Source of the DNA: JAGQZY01 sp964588335
Lineage (GTDB): Bacteria; Bdellovibrionota; Bdellovibrionia; Bdellovibrionales; JAGQZY01
DNA: 64,000 bases
Assembly (NCBI GenBank): GCA_964588335.1
Contig: CAZPOV010000010.1
Span: 60,572-124,571 of the forward strand
Direction of reading: 5' to 3'
Below, piece after piece: positions 62,672-64,000 of the stretch (position 1 is its first letter; every line of letters starts with the position of its first letter). The notes below the pieces were generated by a model, which had not been told where the DNA came from, made no database searches, and saw only the letters and a list, made by a program, of their open reading frames with translations. Made by a program: the position numbers and the translations under genes.

Positions 62672-63403
62672 TCACTTGCTGTTTCTGTCGGCGTAGCCGA
62701 ACACCCTTTCTAACAATTCATTCACACGAGCCGCCGGGTTCTCGCGAATGGCTTTTTCCTCTTTTTCTATTCGGTAGAATAAGCCTTCAAGAGTTTTATC
62801 GGTAATATAACCGGTGATATCTTCTGGAACTTTTTTAACTAAAGGGATTCTGTTATAGGTTTGCGCCACCTGATTCCAATATTTGGTAGCATAAACCTTA
62901 TCGGCACTCGTCTTGACCACCGGACGGAATGCAGCCGTTAGCTTTGTGGTTGTTTTGTTTCGCAAATAATTGGTAGCAGCATCCTTGTCACCGAGCAAAA
63001 TGTCCATGGCATCTTGAATAGTCATTTCGGTGATGGCTGATTTTAAAATGGGATAGGCTTTTTCAGTGGCTTTCTCAGCAGCTCGATTGAAAGATTCGAT
63101 GGTTCGGTCAGCCAAAGCGCCAAGACCCAGATCTCGCAACTGAGTCTCCACCTTTCGTAACTCCTGAGGGAAAAGAATTTTAATGGCGGAGTTACCATAA
63201 AATCCGTTTTTCTTTGAAAGTTGCGAGCCCGCCACTTCGGCGCCACGCGTGAGGGCACTTTTAAGGCCAGCGCCGGCCTCTGCAGAAGAGAGCGTTTTAG
63301 ACTTCAGACCTTCATTAAAAATTTCGACCCCTTGCTGAATCTCCTGAGAAGTACAAGACAAAACACTGCCAGCGGCAACAATAAGGAAGAGGAATTTGAT
63401 CAT
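62672..63403 (-). CDS. DUF4197 lipoprotein
   Basis: Function unknown. The 243-residue product has a lipoprotein signal MIKFLFLIVAAGSVLSCTSQ (lipobox LSC, Cys17). The mature part is helical, with the DUF4197 pattern: SAEAGAGLKSALTRGAEVAG, IKILFPQELRKVE, ITEMTIQDAMDILLGDKDAA and VPEDITGYITDKTLEGLFY. Length matches the family. ATG 63403 begins the lipoprotein signal; the longer upstream frame is not supported. Confidence 0.9.
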   Translation of the reverse strand: MIKFLFLIVAAGSVLSCTSQEIQQGVEIFNEGLKSKTLSSAEAGAGLKSALTRGAEVAGSQLSKKNGFYGNSAIKILFPQELRKVETQLRDLGLGALADRTIESFNRAAEKATEKAYPILKSAITEMTIQDAMDILLGDKDAATNYLRNKTTTKLTAAFRPVVKTSADKVYATKYWNQVAQTYNRIPLVKKVPEDITGYITDKTLEGLFYRIEKEEKAIRENPAARVNELLERVFGYADRNSK

Positions 63404-63554
63404 CGATGGGCTCCCATGAAGTCTATATGTCTGATCGGATACGACGCTATTTAGAACAGAAAAACGTGGCATGTGATCAGACTGTTTTTTAATTTTTGCC
63501 AAGTCTACCCCTATATTGCAAGGCCATTGCGTCACGATTCGACTTTTGACAATA

Positions 63555-63989
63555 TCAAAAATGTATTTCGGCGAAATAATGAGGTCCTATGCCTTTTATT
63601 TCAAACTCTTCGCCCACTTGTCTGAACCCAAGAGACAAATAAAAACCAACGGCCGAAGTGCGAGCATTGCACCATACACTTTTCGCATTTTTACCTTGGG
63701 CATAGTTGAGGCAGGCTTCCACCAGCTGTCGTCCCACGCCTTTTCCTTGTAAACTGCTATCAACAGCCATGCCGCGAAGGCGCCAATACCCTTGATGGAT
63801 CTCTCCATCTTTTGACTCCGGATATATTGAGGCAATACCCACAAGCTGTTTTTCAATAAAGGCCCCAAAGTGACAACTTCCTTCTTCCTGATCGAAGGGG
63901 TAAGCCATCTCGTTCAATGGTTGATGAGGTCTAAGAATCGACTGACGAAGGGGATGGGTTTGTTCCGCTGATATTTTTTCGATTTTCAA
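63555..63989 (-). CDS. GNAT-family N-acetyltransferase
   Basis: 144-residue acetyltransferase with a standard GNAT core. It has GIASIYPES, YWRLRGMAVDSSLQGKGVGR (the Q/R-x-x-G-x-G/A acetyl-CoA loop is LQGKGVGRQLVEA) and SAVGFYLSLGFRQVG at the end. Small-molecule or protein substrate unknown. The gene is complete and starts 11 bases from the right edge. Confidence 0.9.
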   Translation of the reverse strand: MKIEKISAEQTHPLRQSILRPHQPLNEMAYPFDQEEGSCHFGAFIEKQLVGIASIYPESKDGEIHQGYWRLRGMAVDSSLQGKGVGRQLVEACLNYAQGKNAKSVWCNARTSAVGFYLSLGFRQVGEEFEIKGIGPHYFAEIHF

Positions 63990-64000
63990 ATGAGGTCCTC

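Noticed and set aside
1..64000. CRISPR arrays, insertion sequences, phage genes, rRNA
   Set aside because: No regularly spaced direct repeats, transposase, integrase or phage structural genes and no rRNA-like sequence were recognised on reading.

Overview
The window reads as a chromosomal stretch of a Gram-negative, predatory-type deltaproteobacterium-like organism, most probably a member of the Bdellovibrionota. This is an inference. It rests on the lipid A, BAM and Lol genes, the large number of exported proteins and lipoproteins, PilZ proteins, a Hanks kinase beside a sigma-54 activator, lipoprotein-like N-termini of the 'QNC' type, and moderate base composition. I saw no rRNA, tRNA, insertion sequence, prophage, integrase or CRISPR array. 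The region looks like ordinary, densely packed chromosome with many overlapping start/stop junctions.

Positions 1-8900 hold two envelope and translation operons on the minus strand. One is bamA-skp-fabZ-lpxA (lpxA runs off the left edge), and lpxD is missing from its usual place. The other is ybeY-prfB-lolC-lolD. prfB keeps the classical programmed +1 frameshift, so its 5' 33 codons lie in another frame from the rest. An exported esterase lies between the two.

Positions 9000-22600 hold a DUF1552/DUF1592-type secreted pair, mazG, an S41 protease, murJ and rpsT (TTG start, clear terminator). Next come a PilZ protein, a polyprenyl-phosphate-type glycosyltransferase overlapping a TMTC-like membrane/TPR protein (a candidate protein O-glycosylation pair), and a lytic transglycosylase overlapping a membrane PilZ protein.

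Positions 22900-30600 hold a secreted subtilisin, a methyltransferase, a penicillin-binding lipoprotein, a DnaQ-like exonuclease, twin cysteine-rich exported proteins, a SEC-C protein, and a TetR repressor divergent from a YfcH-type epimerase fused to a membrane domain. A perfect operator-like palindrome sits between the last two.

Positions 30600-38700 form the most unusual region. Two tandem beta-barrel-like proteins and one proline-rich exported protein all carry the hexapeptide YNFYFQ. It lies directly after the signal peptide in two and at the extreme C-terminus in the third. Between them lie a Ser/Thr kinase with a PEGA domain and a sigma-54 activator, joined by a one-base junction. A lipoprotein, a coiled-coil exported protein and a PA14 lipoprotein follow.

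Positions 39000-49400 hold a pirin with a leader peptide abutting a glutathionyl-hydroquinone reductase. They are followed by an ATP-grasp-like protein overlapping an aspartoacylase-family enzyme, a four-gene metal-handling operon (His/Met-rich protein, barrel-like protein, HMA protein, MerT-like membrane protein), a large exported protein of unknown function and an astacin protease.

Positions 49800-64000 hold a divergent PEP carboxylase, a short RecQ without a visible winged-helix segment, two coupled fatty-acid desaturases, two GNAT enzymes, and a run of exported proteins. These are a trypsin-like protease, a nucleotidyltransferase with a signal-peptide-like N-terminus, a ClpP-like protein, a ChaN/TraB-like protein and a DUF4197 lipoprotein.
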